Assembly: GCA_021323695.1 (NCBI GenBank)
Contig: JAJPKN010000048.1
Span: 105,100 to 169,099, forward strand
Direction of reading: 5' to 3'
DNA length: 64,000 nt
Origin: Actinomycetota bacterium
GTDB lineage: Bacteria; Actinomycetota; Acidimicrobiia; Acidimicrobiales; Palsa-688
Shown here: positions 18,531-27,145 of the stretch, one piece after another
Numbering within the stretch: position 1 is the first letter of the stretch
Layout of the letters: every line of letters begins with the position of its first letter
Translations under genes and position numbers: made by a program
Notes under the pieces: generated by a model
Database searches by the model: none
Seen by the model: the letters and a program-made list of their open reading frames with translations, nothing else
What the model was told of the DNA's origin: nothing

Positions 18531-18639
18531 AGCTCACCGGCGCTGACGGTGCTCGCCCGCCCAGCCGGCAGCCATGCCGGGTGGGCGACTTGCCGCTCGG
18601 GCACACCGGGCGCCGGCCGGCACGCACCCCCCGGCCAAG

Positions 18640-18810
18640 CTGGCGGTGGCCCTGAGCTGCCCGCACGTGCGAGGTCGGTACCGTGGCCACCGCTCCCGCG
18701 CCGGGCAGCGAAATGTCCATGTCCCGCAAGCAGGCGTCACGCTCCTCTGATGAGGCCAGGCCCCGAGCACGGGCAGCTAGCTCCCTGGCCTCACTTCTGC
18801 AGGCACCAGC
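18640..18810 (-). pseudogene. Possible N-terminal remnant of a TPR-GGDEF paralogue
   Basis: In the 430-bp gap upstream of the GGDEF gene, minus-strand translation gives RARGLASSEERDACLRDMD (ending near 18715). It aligns with the neighbour's AARSSSERASCLREIE region at roughly ten identities in 23 positions. Downstream of it a different frame (ERWPRYRPRTC) loosely matches the next part, ERAELYLCRARVR, implying a frameshift. No start, full domain or continuous frame survives. The rest of the 18531-18960 gap shows nothing I can support. Confidence 0.35.
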
Positions 18811-18960
18811 GCCAGTTCGCGGCTCACGAGGCAGCGTTGGTCGCGTGGCTTGTATCATATGCCACCCTGGGGATCGACGCCGGGGCTTTGCCGCCTTAGC
18901 CCATTTCGCCATTTGTGCGCATTTGCGCCAAGGCGCGAGGTGCCAGGCCCCGGGAAGCGG

Positions 18961-19374
18961 CTACGGCACCACCAACACCGGCCAGCGGCCCGAGCCCAGC
19001 AGCCGGCGCGGGACCCCACCCAGGTGCAATGCCGGGTGACGGGAGCGGCCCACGACGACCAGGTCGGCGTGGTAGGCGTCGGCCAGCGCCTCGATCTCCC
19101 GCCCGACGTCCCCGCTGCAGAGGGTGAAGTCCCCCGCCACGCCGGCTCGGTCGAGCTCCTCGCGCACCAGCTGGCCCACCTCGCTGCCCCCCTCCTCCTC
19201 GTCGCCGGGCACCACGGGGACGACACCCACGGCCAAGCCGACCGCTGGCACGGTGGTGCGGCTCACGAAACAGGCATGGACGCTGCCCCGCTCACGGCTG
19301 GCCACCCCTACCGCCATGGCCAACGCCCTCAGGCTCGGGGGGGTCCCGTCGACGCCCACGACAATGCAGCTCAC
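18961..19374 (-). CDS. Universal stress protein (UspA family)
   Basis: Single Usp domain, about 137 residues, soluble. The first strand CIVVGVDGTPPSLRAL and the late ATP-type segment VVVGRSRHP...RRLLGSGRWPVLVVP are recognisable, though the G-2x-G-9x-G(S/T) nucleotide motif is imperfect (GRSRH..GG), so ATP binding is uncertain. GTG 19374 gives a standard start (MSCIVVG); an upstream TTG at 19380 is less likely. Its initiation region is duplicated 32 bp upstream. It lies downstream of the MFS gene on the same strand and may share its transcript. Confidence 0.87.
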   Translation of the reverse strand: MSCIVVGVDGTPPSLRALAMAVGVASRERGSVHACFVSRTTVPAVGLAVGVVPVVPGDEEEGGSEVGQLVREELDRAGVAGDFTLCSGDVGREIEALADAYHADLVVVGRSRHPALHLGGVPRRLLGSGRWPVLVVP

Positions 19375-19426
19375 GCCCAACCTGGCGAGCCTCCAGCCCT
19401 GCTCAAGCCCAACCTGGCCAGCCTCC
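19369..19426. repeat. 26-bp direct duplication of the Usp start region
   Basis: Two copies (19369-19394 and 19401-19426; two mismatches, period 32). Read on the minus strand, each has GGAGGCT, then CCAGGTTGGGC, then a start-like GTGAGC or TTGAGC. The copy next to the gene supplies the GTG start; the other would start out of frame. Confidence 0.85.
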
Positions 19427-19444
19427 TACCCGACTCGCTCCACC

Positions 19445-21466
19445 CTAGCGAGCCCCCGACCCCACGGGGGGAGGCCGGCGGTGCAGCCGCTTGGCCCCGG
19501 GGGCCGGGACCGCGCCCTGGCTGTGGCCGCCCGAGGGCACCCCCTCGGCCCAGGCCGGGGCACCCTGGGCCAACGGCTGGGCCGGCGGAGCTGAGGGCTG
19601 GGCGCCGAGCGCCCCGGCCCCCGGGGCCACTGGCACCACCGCCCGGGGGTGGCCCCAGTGGTGCAAACGTGCCTTTTGGGCACGGGACTCCTCGTCTTCG
19701 TGTATGTACTTGGCCCCCCGCAGGGCCGAGGCCAGGGCAGCCACCAAGCTCATGGCGATGGCAAATACCAGCACGTACAAAAGAGCATGCTTGAAGGCGG
19801 GGCCGACCAGCTGAGGGAAGAAACTGTGGCCGGTCAGCACGCCCCACTGGGAGGCGCTCAGGTGCGAGCGGACGCCCTTCAGGAGGCTGCCCAAGGGGTT
19901 GAGGCCCAAGAAGGCGGCGAACAGGTAGCCCAGGGGCGGCAGGTGCCCCAAGGCAGCCGCCTGGTGAGCGGGCACCCCGTGGGCCACGAGCCCGCTGTAC
20001 ATGGTGCTCGGGACCCGGGCGTTCAGCCCCAGCACGAGGAGCGTGAAGAACAGCCCCATGGACAGGGGCAGCCCGACGTTGACGAAGGTGACCCGCATCC
20101 CTGAGGCTGCCCCCCGGTGGCGGGCAGGGACCGAGTTCATGATGGAGGAGGTATTGGGCGAGGCGAACAGCCCCCCGGCTACCCCCATAGCGAACATGAC
20201 CACGGCAAAAGGCGCGTAGGAGAAGTTGGCGGGGAAGGCCGCCACCAGGGCGAACAGGACGGCGTTGAGCAACATGCCCGCAGTGGCGAACGGCCGCGCC
20301 CCGTAGCGGTCGGACAGCTTGCCCGACACCGGGCCAGCCACGACGAAGCCCACGGAGAAGGGGATCATGTATATGCCGGCCCACAGCGGCGTGTCCACGT
20401 AGTTGTAACCGTGCTGGGGCAGCCATATCCCCTGCAGCCAGATCATGAGCATGAACTGGAAGCCCCCCCGGCCCACTGACCCGAGGAACCCGGCCAGGTT
20501 GCCGGCGGTGAAGGCCTTGATGCGGAACAGCGACATCCGGAACATCGGCTCTTTCACCTTCATCTCCACCCAGACGAAGGCCACCAGCAGGGCAAGGCCG
20601 CCGAAGATCATCTCCAGCACGAAGGGGTCAGCCCAACCCGTGAGCGAGTGGCCGTAGGGCTTGATGCCGTAGGTGAAGCCGGTGAGCAACATCGCCAGCC
20701 CGGCGGCAAAGGCGACGTTGCCGGCCCAGTCGATGCGGGCCTTGGTGCGGATGCCGATCTCCCTCAGCTGCAGGTAGGCCCACACGGTGCCGAACACCCC
20801 GATAGGCACGTTGGCCAGGAACACCCACCGCCAACCGGCCTGGGACAGCAGCCCGCCGACCAGGATCCCCAAAAAAGACCCGACTATCGAGGCCATCATG
20901 TTGGTGCCCAAGGCAAAGCCCAGCTGCTCGGCCGGGAAGGCGTCAGTGATGATGGCGGCCGAGTTGGCGAACAGCAGGGCACCGCCCACGCCCTGGACCA
21001 TGCGGAAGATGACGAGCTCGAGGGCCCCGGTCGAGCCCTTGCTCCAGACCACCGACAGCAAGACCGACGCCACCGTGAACCAGGCAAAGCCGAGGTTGTA
21101 CACCCGGACCCGGCCGAAGATGTCCCCTATGCGGCCCACGGTTACTACCAAGGCGGCCGTCACCAGCATGTACCCCATCATCATCCACAGCAGGTAGGGG
21201 AAGTTCGAAGGCGCCAGCGGGTCGAGGTGGATGCCGCGGAATATGACCGGCAGGGCGATCATGAGGCTGCTGGCATTGAGCGACGACAGCAGCACCCCGA
21301 TCGTCGTGTTGGACAGGACCACCCACTTGTAACGGGGGCCGACCCGGACCGGGCCTGGGCCCCCACCACTGGGGACCGTGCCGGGCCCGGCACCGGGGCC
21401 GTCGACGCCCCGCTCCCCTGGTGCCTGGCCGCTCGCCCCGCTTTCGCCCATCGCGTCCCAGCTCAT
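19445..21466 (-). CDS. MFS drug-efflux transporter, DHA2 (EmrB/QacA) type
   Basis: Membrane proton-drug antiporter, 673 residues with about 14 predicted membrane segments. Motifs include VTVGRIGDIFGRVRVYN (loop 2-3, the MFS GxxxDRxGRR relative) and GALLFANSAAIITDAFP (motif C region). N- and C-terminal tails are long, Gly/Pro/Ala-rich and probably disordered. ATG 21466 overlaps the MarR stop (ATGA) and has AAGGAG about ten bases upstream, so the two are translationally coupled. Expected role: MarR-controlled export of a small toxic compound; the substrate is unknown. Confidence 0.9.
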   Translation of the reverse strand: MSWDAMGESGASGQAPGERGVDGPGAGPGTVPSGGGPGPVRVGPRYKWVVLSNTTIGVLLSSLNASSLMIALPVIFRGIHLDPLAPSNFPYLLWMMMGYMLVTAALVVTVGRIGDIFGRVRVYNLGFAWFTVASVLLSVVWSKGSTGALELVIFRMVQGVGGALLFANSAAIITDAFPAEQLGFALGTNMMASIVGSFLGILVGGLLSQAGWRWVFLANVPIGVFGTVWAYLQLREIGIRTKARIDWAGNVAFAAGLAMLLTGFTYGIKPYGHSLTGWADPFVLEMIFGGLALLVAFVWVEMKVKEPMFRMSLFRIKAFTAGNLAGFLGSVGRGGFQFMLMIWLQGIWLPQHGYNYVDTPLWAGIYMIPFSVGFVVAGPVSGKLSDRYGARPFATAGMLLNAVLFALVAAFPANFSYAPFAVVMFAMGVAGGLFASPNTSSIMNSVPARHRGAASGMRVTFVNVGLPLSMGLFFTLLVLGLNARVPSTMYSGLVAHGVPAHQAAALGHLPPLGYLFAAFLGLNPLGSLLKGVRSHLSASQWGVLTGHSFFPQLVGPAFKHALLYVLVFAIAMSLVAALASALRGAKYIHEDEESRAQKARLHHWGHPRAVVPVAPGAGALGAQPSAPPAQPLAQGAPAWAEGVPSGGHSQGAVPAPGAKRLHRRPPPVGSGAR

Positions 21467-21981
21467 CCAGGCAACTCCTTTCCTGCGTGCCCTGCGTGCT
21501 CTGCATTGTCTGCGTGGTCCGCCACCAGGGCCTCCAAGAGGCTGACGGCCCGCTCGACGGCCGCCCGGTCTGGTGCCGACAGCGACTCCAGCCGGCCGGC
21601 CAACCAGGCGTTGCCGGCTCGGTTGCGCCGGGCCACCAGTTCGGCCCCGGCGGCAGTTGCGACCAGGAGCACCCCGCGCCGGTCGGAGGGGTTGACCCGC
21701 CGCTCGATGAGGCCGGCCTCTTCGAGCTTGTCGGCCAGGCGGGTGGCGGCGGGCGACGGCAGCAGCTCCGCCTCAGCCAGTTGGCCCACCCCAAGCGGCC
21801 CGCAGCGCACGACGGTGGCCAGGGCCGACAATTGCGCGATGCTCAGCGGGGTGGGGTCCTGGCGCCGTAGCTGGCGAGCCAGGCGGGCCAAGACCAGCCG
21901 GAGCCGGCCGGCCAGCTGGTGCGTGCCCGAGCCAGCCGGGGCCAGGCCGCTGCCGGCAACCGTGCTCCCGTCGGTGCCCAT
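21463..21981 (-). CDS. MarR-family transcriptional regulator
   Basis: Winged-helix repressor, 172 residues. The DNA-binding part reads LSIAQLSALATVVRCGPLGVGQLAEAE...PAATRLADKLEEAGLIERRVNPSDRRGVLLVATAAG, including the DRR wing. It is the first gene of an operon with the downstream MFS pump. A perfect palindrome lies between its likely -35 and -10, so autorepression released by a ligand is probable. The -10 is so close to the ATG that the message should be leaderless. The C-terminus ends in a His/Ala/Asn-rich low-complexity tail. Confidence 0.92.
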   Translation of the reverse strand: MGTDGSTVAGSGLAPAGSGTHQLAGRLRLVLARLARQLRRQDPTPLSIAQLSALATVVRCGPLGVGQLAEAELLPSPAATRLADKLEEAGLIERRVNPSDRRGVLLVATAAGAELVARRNRAGNAWLAGRLESLSAPDRAAVERAVSLLEALVADHADNAEHAGHAGKELPG

Positions 21982-21988
21982 GGCAGAA

Positions 21989-22016
21989 AGTATACCATAG
22001 GCACTAGTTGCTAGTG
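21989..22016 (-). promoter_or_regulatory. Leaderless marR promoter with palindromic operator
   Basis: On the minus strand TATACT (complement of 21989-21994) is a good -10 that ends eight bases before the ATG at 21981, leaving no room for a leader. The operator CACTAGTTGCTAGTG (22002-22016) has perfect 6-bp arms and a 3-bp centre, and lies in the -10/-35 spacer. The -35 is poor. The site is also 116 bp upstream of acs and could affect it. Confidence 0.75.
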
Positions 22017-22077
22017 GTACCTAAAATACCCATGGTGGTGTACCTTCAGCCCGGGTACTATCCCCCCTGGAGCTCCT

Positions 22078-22123
22078 CACCATCCGAAGGCCCATCATCC
22101 AAAGGCCTCACCATCCAAAGGGA
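22078..22123. repeat. Three imperfect ~15-bp repeats just upstream of acs
   Basis: CACCATCCGAAGGCC, CATCATCCAAAGGCCT and CACCATCCAAAGGGAGG follow one another; the third provides the GGGAGG ribosome site of acs. Confidence 0.8.
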
Positions 22124-22131
22124 GGTGGTCC

Positions 22132-24252
22132 ATGGCAATCTACGAGGAGGCCGGGGCCTCGGTCACCGAGGCCCAGATAGCGGTCCACTGGCGGGAGGAG
22201 GATTACCTCTACCCCTCGCCACGGTTCATCGGCCAGGCCAACGCCCCCGACCCCGCAGTCCGGGAACGCTTCAGCGAAGAGCACTTCCCTGAGTGCTTCC
22301 GCGAGTACGCCGACCTGCTCGATTGGGACACCTACTGGCACACCACGCTTGACACCTCGAACCCGCCGTTTTGGGACTGGTTCGTGGGCGGCCGGCTCAA
22401 CGCCTGCTACAACTGCGTGGACCGCCACCTGGCCACCCGGGCCAACCAGGCCGCGTTCATCTGGGTGCCGGAGCCGGAGGCCGACCCGGCCCAGAGCATC
22501 ACCTACCGGGAGCTGTACCGCCGGGTGAACGAGCTGGCCGCCTTGCTCCGGGACTTCGCCGGCGTCCAGGCCGGCGACCGGGTCACGCTGCACCTGCCCA
22601 TGGTCCCCGAGCTGCCAATAGCCATGCTGGCCTGCGCCCGGCTGGGCGCCGTCCACTCGGAAGTCTTCGCCGGCTTTTCGGGTACCGCCTGCGGCGGGCG
22701 CATGGCTGACTCCGGGAGCAGGGTCCTGGTGACCATGGACGGCTACTACCGGGACGGCAAGGCCCTCGACCACAAGGCCAAAGCGGACGAGGCCGTGGCG
22801 GTGGCCAAGGACCAGGGCACTGAAGTAGAAAAGGTGCTCGTGTTCCGGCGCCACGCCGGCCAGTACATGTCCAAGGCCCCCATGGCCGAAGGCCGCGACT
22901 ACTTCGTGGACGACGTGATAGCCGGCTACCGGGGCAAGCTCGTCGAACCGGTCTCGATGCCCGCAGAGGCACCCCTTTTCCTCATGTACACCAGCGGCAC
23001 CACAGGCAAGCCCAAGGGAGCCCAGCACTCCACCGGGGGCTACCTGGCCTACGTCGCCGGGACCTCCAAGTTCTACTTGGACATCCACCCGGAGGACACC
23101 TATTGGTGCTTCGCCGACATCGGCTGGATCACCGGGCACTCCTACATCGTCTACGGCCCCCTTGCCCTGGGGACGACCAGCGTCATGTACGAGGGTGCCC
23201 CGGCCTACCCCGACCCCGGGCGGCCCTGGAGGATAGCCGAACGGCTGGGTGTCAACATCTTCCACACCGCCCCCACGACCATACGCATGCTGCGCAAGGC
23301 GGGGCCGGACGAGCCGGCAAAGTACGGCTACCACTTCAAGTTGATGGTCACCGTGGGCGAGCCCATCGAGCCCGAGGTCTGGCGCTGGTACCACGGGACC
23401 GTGGGCAAGCGGGAGGCTGTGGTCGTGGACACCTGGTGGATGACCGAGACCGGGGGCTTCATGGGCGCCACCCTCCCGGCGCTCGAGCCCATGAAACCCG
23501 GCAGCTGCGGCCCGGGCGTGCTCGGCATCTACCCGGCCATCTACGACGAAGAAGGCAAGCCGGTCGAAGCTGGTTCGGGCCGGGCCGGCAACATCTGCAT
23601 CCGCAACCCTTGGCCCGGGCAGCTGCAGACAATCTGGGGCCAGCCCGAACGTTTCGTCCAGACCTATTACGCCAAGTACTGCCACGACACCCAGAGCAAG
23701 GACTGGCACGACTGGCCCTTCCTCTGCGGCGACGGGGCCATGCAGGCCATCGACGGCTACTACCGCATCCTCGGCCGCATCGACGACGTGATCAACGTGG
23801 CCGGTCACCGGCTGGGCACCAAGGAACTGGAGTCGGCGGTGCTCACCGTCCCCGAGGTGGCCGAGGCGGCCGCGGTGCCGGTCGTGGACGAGACCCGGGG
23901 CCGCGTGGTGGAGATGTACGTCTCGCTGAAGCCTGGGTACTCGCCCAGCCAGGAGATAGAGGACAAAGCCAAGGCGGCCATCGAGCGCGAGATCGGCAAG
24001 GTGGCCCGGCCGAGGAACGTCTGGGTCGTCCCCGACATGCCCAAGACCCGCTCGGGCAAGATAATGCGCCGGGTCATCGCGGGCATCTCCAACTTCACCG
24101 ATGTGGGTGACATCACCACCCTGGCCAACCCCGAGGTCGTGGAGGCGATCCGGCGCCAGGTCTATGCAGAGAAAAGCGCGCGCGGCGAGGCTCCTCGGCC
24201 GCTCACCGAACAAGAGCTGGAAGAGATAAAGGCCTTTGGCCGCACCGAGTAG
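22132..24252 (+). CDS. acs: Acetyl-CoA synthetase (AMP-forming)
   Basis: Converts acetate, ATP and CoA to acetyl-CoA. The ATP loop LMYTSGTTGKPKGA (284-297), DTWWMTETGG acyl pocket region, GRIDDVINVAGHRLGT hinge and PKTRSGKIMRR with the acetylatable K643 are all present. At 706 residues it is somewhat longer than usual (about 650), with an extended N-terminus and an extended C-terminal tail. The pocket motif reads WWMTETG rather than the usual WWQTETG, so related short acids could also be used. ATG 22132 has GGGAGG upstream. The acetate transporter gene follows 25 bp downstream. Confidence 0.93.
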   Translation: MAIYEEAGASVTEAQIAVHWREEDYLYPSPRFIGQANAPDPAVRERFSEEHFPECFREYADLLDWDTYWHTTLDTSNPPFWDWFVGGRLNACYNCVDRHLATRANQAAFIWVPEPEADPAQSITYRELYRRVNELAALLRDFAGVQAGDRVTLHLPMVPELPIAMLACARLGAVHSEVFAGFSGTACGGRMADSGSRVLVTMDGYYRDGKALDHKAKADEAVAVAKDQGTEVEKVLVFRRHAGQYMSKAPMAEGRDYFVDDVIAGYRGKLVEPVSMPAEAPLFLMYTSGTTGKPKGAQHSTGGYLAYVAGTSKFYLDIHPEDTYWCFADIGWITGHSYIVYGPLALGTTSVMYEGAPAYPDPGRPWRIAERLGVNIFHTAPTTIRMLRKAGPDEPAKYGYHFKLMVTVGEPIEPEVWRWYHGTVGKREAVVVDTWWMTETGGFMGATLPALEPMKPGSCGPGVLGIYPAIYDEEGKPVEAGSGRAGNICIRNPWPGQLQTIWGQPERFVQTYYAKYCHDTQSKDWHDWPFLCGDGAMQAIDGYYRILGRIDDVINVAGHRLGTKELESAVLTVPEVAEAAAVPVVDETRGRVVEMYVSLKPGYSPSQEIEDKAKAAIEREIGKVARPRNVWVVPDMPKTRSGKIMRRVIAGISNFTDVGDITTLANPEVVEAIRRQVYAEKSARGEAPRPLTEQELEEIKAFGRTE

Positions 24253-24277
24253 CTCCTTGGACGAAAAGGAGGAGTAC

Positions 24278-24976
24278 ATGTCCGAGACCGAGCCGGCTGC
24301 ACAAAGCTCGGCACCTGCCATAGCCGACCCTGCCCCCCTGGGCCTGGCCGGCTTTGCCCTGACCACCTTCATACTCTCCGTGCACAACGCCAACTGGGCG
24401 CCCGACCTGGTCTGGGTCGGCTTGGCCCTGTTCTACGGAGGCCTGGCCCAGTTCATGGCCGGCATGCACGAGTTCCGCAACCGCAACACCTTCGGCTCGA
24501 CCGCGTTCACCTCGTACGGGGCGTTCTGGCTGAGCTTGGCCACCTTTGTGATCATGGACCTGCTGAAGGCGCTGCCCGCCTCGCTGAACGTCAACAACGC
24601 CCTGGGCTGGTTCGTCGTCAGCTTTGCCATCTTCAACACCTACATGTGGCTGTGGAGCTCGCGTGTCAACAAGGCTGTGTTCGCCGTGTTCCTCACCCTC
24701 GAGGCGACCGAGGTCATCTTCTTCATCGCCCAGTTCCTGCTGGGGGCCGGCCACACTACGGTCGGGACCGACCTGCTCCACGTGAGCGGCTACGTGGGCG
24801 TCCTCACCGCCGCCTGCGCCTGGTACGCGTCGGCCGCCGGAGTGGTGAACAGCATGGCTGGGCACCCGGTGCTCAAGGTCGGCGCCCCGCTGTGGACCGG
24901 CCTGCCCGGCGAGCGCCCGTCGCGGTCGGTGGCACCAGCAGGAGGTGGCTACGGCCAACCCGTGCCCCAGCACTAG
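24278..24976 (+). CDS. Acetate/succinate permease (GPR1/FUN34/SatP family)
   Basis: Six-helix membrane transporter for acetate, 232 residues. The family motif near the start reads DPAPLGLAGFALTTF (usual form NPAPLGL, so Asn is Asp here); FYGGLAQFMAGMHEFRNRNTFGSTAFTSYGAFWLS is the second hallmark. ATG 24278 has AAGGAGGAG just upstream. Its position right after acs fits an acetate-scavenging operon. A strong hairpin follows the gene, so the operon probably ends here. The last 30 residues are Gly/Pro-rich and probably cytoplasmic. Confidence 0.93.
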   Translation: MSETEPAAQSSAPAIADPAPLGLAGFALTTFILSVHNANWAPDLVWVGLALFYGGLAQFMAGMHEFRNRNTFGSTAFTSYGAFWLSLATFVIMDLLKALPASLNVNNALGWFVVSFAIFNTYMWLWSSRVNKAVFAVFLTLEATEVIFFIAQFLLGAGHTTVGTDLLHVSGYVGVLTAACAWYASAAGVVNSMAGHPVLKVGAPLWTGLPGERPSRSVAPAGGGYGQPVPQH

Positions 24977-24998
24977 CGCCCCGCAGGCGCGAGGACCG

Positions 24999-25026
24999 AA
25001 GGGCGGCGCCGACAGGCGCCGCCCTT
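24999..25026 (+). terminator. Perfect 12-bp hairpin after the acetate transporter
   Basis: AAGGGCGGCGCC, tetraloop GACA, GGCGCCGCCCTT, followed by CTTGCCTCT. The stem is perfect; the U-tract is weak. Confidence 0.8.
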
Positions 25027-25105
25027 CTTGCCTCTGCACCTATGGACTTGGCCCGTCCCCCCGGCTACGATCCGGGGATCCGGTCCAACAACCCTGGAGG
25101 TCGCC

Positions 25106-26224
25106 ATGAGCCGGGCCCGGTTGCTGGTGGGCACCCGCAAGGGGGCGTTCGTCCTCACTTCCGACGGCAACCGCCGCGAATGGCAGGTCGACGGCCCTTA
25201 TTTCGGCGGTTGGGAGGTCTACCACGTCAAAGGCTCCCCCGCCGACCCCGACCGGATCTATGCCTCCCAGTCCAGCGGGTGGTTCGGCCAGCTTGTGCAG
25301 CGCTCGGACGACGGTGGCCGTACCTGGGCCCCGGTCGGCAAGGACTTCAGCTACGAGGGCGCGGTGGGCACCCACAAGAGGTACGACGGTTCCGACCGGC
25401 CGTGGGAGTTCACCCGGGTGTGGCACTTCGAGCCCTCGCTCACCGACCCGGACAGTGTTTGGGCGGGGACCGAGGACGCCGCCCTTTTCCACTCGGCCGA
25501 CGGCGGCCAGAGCTGGCAAGAGCTGGCGGCCCTGCGCAACCACAGTTCCGGGCCGAGCTGGCAACCAGGGGCCGGCGGGATGTGCCTGCACACGATCGTC
25601 CTCGACCCCCTCAACGCCGGGCGCATGTACGTGGCCATTTCTGCCGCAGGCGTGTTCCGGAGCGACGATTCTGGCGCCAGCTGGCGGCCGGCCAACAAGG
25701 GCCTGCGCTCCGAAGGGGTGCTCCCCGACCCCGATGCCGAGGTGGGCCACTGCGTCCACCGGCTGGCCATGAACAAGGCCCGTCCCGAGGTCCTGTTCAT
25801 GCAAAAGCACTGGGACGTGCTGCGCAGCGACAACGGGGGTGAGTCCTGGCAGGAGGTCAGCGGGGACCTGCCGACGGACTTCGGCTTCGCCATCGAGGTG
25901 CATGCCCACGAACCGGGCACCGTCTATGTCGTGCCCATCAAGAGCGACACCGAGCATTACCCGCCTGGCGGCCAGCTGCGCGTTTACCGCAGCCGCTCCG
26001 GAGGCCACGAATGGGAACCGCTGACCAAGGGGCTGCCCCAGGCCAATTGCTTCGTCAACGTGCTGAGGGACGCCATGTCGACCGACGAGCTCGACCCCTG
26101 CGGCGTCTACTTCGGGACCACCGGTGGGCAGGTGTACGCATCCGCGGACGGGGGCGACAGCTGGCAAGCCCTGGTCCGGGACCTGCCTGCCGTCCTGTCG
26201 GTGGAGGCCCAGACCCTCCCGTGA
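25106..26224 (+). CDS. Asp-box (BNR/sortilin-like) beta-propeller protein
   Basis: 372-residue soluble propeller with several Asp boxes of the S-x-D-x-G-x-x-W type: [32 protein letters not shown] and ADGGDSW. No signal peptide is seen, so it looks cytoplasmic, unlike true sialidases, and the catalytic Arg triad and Tyr of sialidases are not apparent. Annotation as exo-alpha-sialidase would be an over-call. GGAGGTC precedes ATG 25106. Its stop overlaps the start of the MoaD/ThiS-like gene (GTGA), which implies coupled translation and a shared function. Confidence 0.85.
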   Translation: MSRARLLVGTRKGAFVLTSDGNRREWQVDGPYFGGWEVYHVKGSPADPDRIYASQSSGWFGQLVQRSDDGGRTWAPVGKDFSYEGAVGTHKRYDGSDRPWEFTRVWHFEPSLTDPDSVWAGTEDAALFHSADGGQSWQELAALRNHSSGPSWQPGAGGMCLHTIVLDPLNAGRMYVAISAAGVFRSDDSGASWRPANKGLRSEGVLPDPDAEVGHCVHRLAMNKARPEVLFMQKHWDVLRSDNGGESWQEVSGDLPTDFGFAIEVHAHEPGTVYVVPIKSDTEHYPPGGQLRVYRSRSGGHEWEPLTKGLPQANCFVNVLRDAMSTDELDPCGVYFGTTGGQVYASADGGDSWQALVRDLPAVLSVEAQTLP

Positions 26225-26529
26225 GCGGGACGACGATCAGGGTGGTCCTGCCCTCGCCGCTGAGCACCCTGGCCCGCTCTGCCAGGGTGGTAGAGGTACA
26301 GGTGGAGGGAGCACCCACACAGCGTTCGCTGCTCGACGCCCTTGAAGCCCGCTACCCGGTGCTGAGAGGGACCATACGCGAACCGGCGAGCGGCCTGCGC
26401 CGGCCGTTCATCCGCTTTTTCGCCTGTGAGCAAGACCTGTCCGGGCAAGCGCCTGGCTCGCCCCTGCCCGGCCCGGTGGTGAGCGGAAAGGAGCCGTTCA
26501 TCGTGGTGGGGGCTATCGCCGGTGGCTGA
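26221..26529 (+). CDS. MoaD/ThiS-like small protein with C-terminal Gly-Gly
   Basis: 102 residues with a beta-grasp-like outline ([25 protein letters not shown] start, [13 protein letters not shown] end). The exposed C-terminal GG is the thiocarboxylate or conjugation handle of MoaD, ThiS and ubiquitin-like proteins. No E1-like MoeB/ThiF gene is nearby, so the activating enzyme would be elsewhere. GTG 26221 overlaps the stop of the Asp-box gene by four bases. I recall this pairing in other actinobacteria, but its function is not known to me. Confidence 0.8.
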   Translation: MSGTTIRVVLPSPLSTLARSARVVEVQVEGAPTQRSLLDALEARYPVLRGTIREPASGLRRPFIRFFACEQDLSGQAPGSPLPGPVVSGKEPFIVVGAIAGG

Positions 26530-26662
26530 GGCTTGGGCCGGCGGGGTGACCCAGCCGGCCCCCAACCCGGCCTACCCCTGTGGTTGCGGGCAAGCCCGGT
26601 TGCTGCGGGCAATACGTCAAAGGCGGCAAGGCCCTGGAGGGCAGAGCTGAAGGAGGAGGACA

Positions 26663-27076
26663 ATGGCTGAGCATGTGCAGCGGGTCGAGTACTACTACGT
26701 GGTACTGGACGACGCTCCGGGCGAGGGGGCCCGGGTCATGTCGGTCCTGAAGGACGCCGGGGTCAACCTGCTCGCCTTCCTGGCCTTCCCGGCCGGCGGC
26801 GGCAAGTCGCAGTTGGACCTGGTGCCTCAGGACCCTACGGCGCTCATAGAGGCAGCCAGGCAGGCACAGTTGGCCCTGAGCGACACGAAGTGGGCGTTTT
26901 TCGTCCAGGGCGAGGACCGGGTCGGGGCCGTCACCACCATCACCAATGACCTGGCCCGTGCCGGCATAAACATCACCGCCGCCTGCGCGGTGGGTGCCGG
27001 GCAAGGCCGCTACGGGATGATCTTGTGGGTGGCCCCGAGCGATTACGACGACGCTGCCGGCGCCCTGGGCATCTAG
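26663..27076 (+). CDS. ACT-domain protein
   Basis: 137-residue protein of two ACT-like folds (YYYVVLDDAPGEGARVMSVLKDAGVNLLAF and FVQGEDRVGAVTTITNDLARAGINITAACAV). ACT domains bind amino acids or related ligands and regulate metabolism; no catalytic domain is attached, so it is probably a stand-alone sensor. AAGGAGGAGGACA precedes ATG 26663. The 133-bp gap before it holds a short repeat of GGTTGC..GCGGGCAA but no gene. It is convergent with the flotillin gene. Confidence 0.87.
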   Translation: MAEHVQRVEYYYVVLDDAPGEGARVMSVLKDAGVNLLAFLAFPAGGGKSQLDLVPQDPTALIEAARQAQLALSDTKWAFFVQGEDRVGAVTTITNDLARAGINITAACAVGAGQGRYGMILWVAPSDYDDAAGALGI

Positions 27077-27095
27077 GCCACCCGCCGAGCCTCCC

Positions 27096-27124
27096 GGCGC
27101 TTGCCCCGGCCCAGGGGCGGCGCC
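27096..27124. terminator. Stem-loop between convergent ACT and flotillin genes
   Basis: GGCGCTTGCCCC and GGGGCGGCGCC can pair across a short CGGCCCA loop, with one bulge. Position between two gene ends suggests bidirectional termination. Confidence 0.5.
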
Positions 27125-27145
27125 TGGCCCGCGTTGGCCCCCAGC

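Noticed and set aside
22108..24393. 761-residue open frame on the minus strand
   Set aside because: Exact antisense of acs, a typical GC-rich shadow frame.
25106..26224. Exo-alpha-sialidase
   Set aside because: Asp boxes are present, but the sialidase Arg triad, Tyr and signal peptide are not seen.
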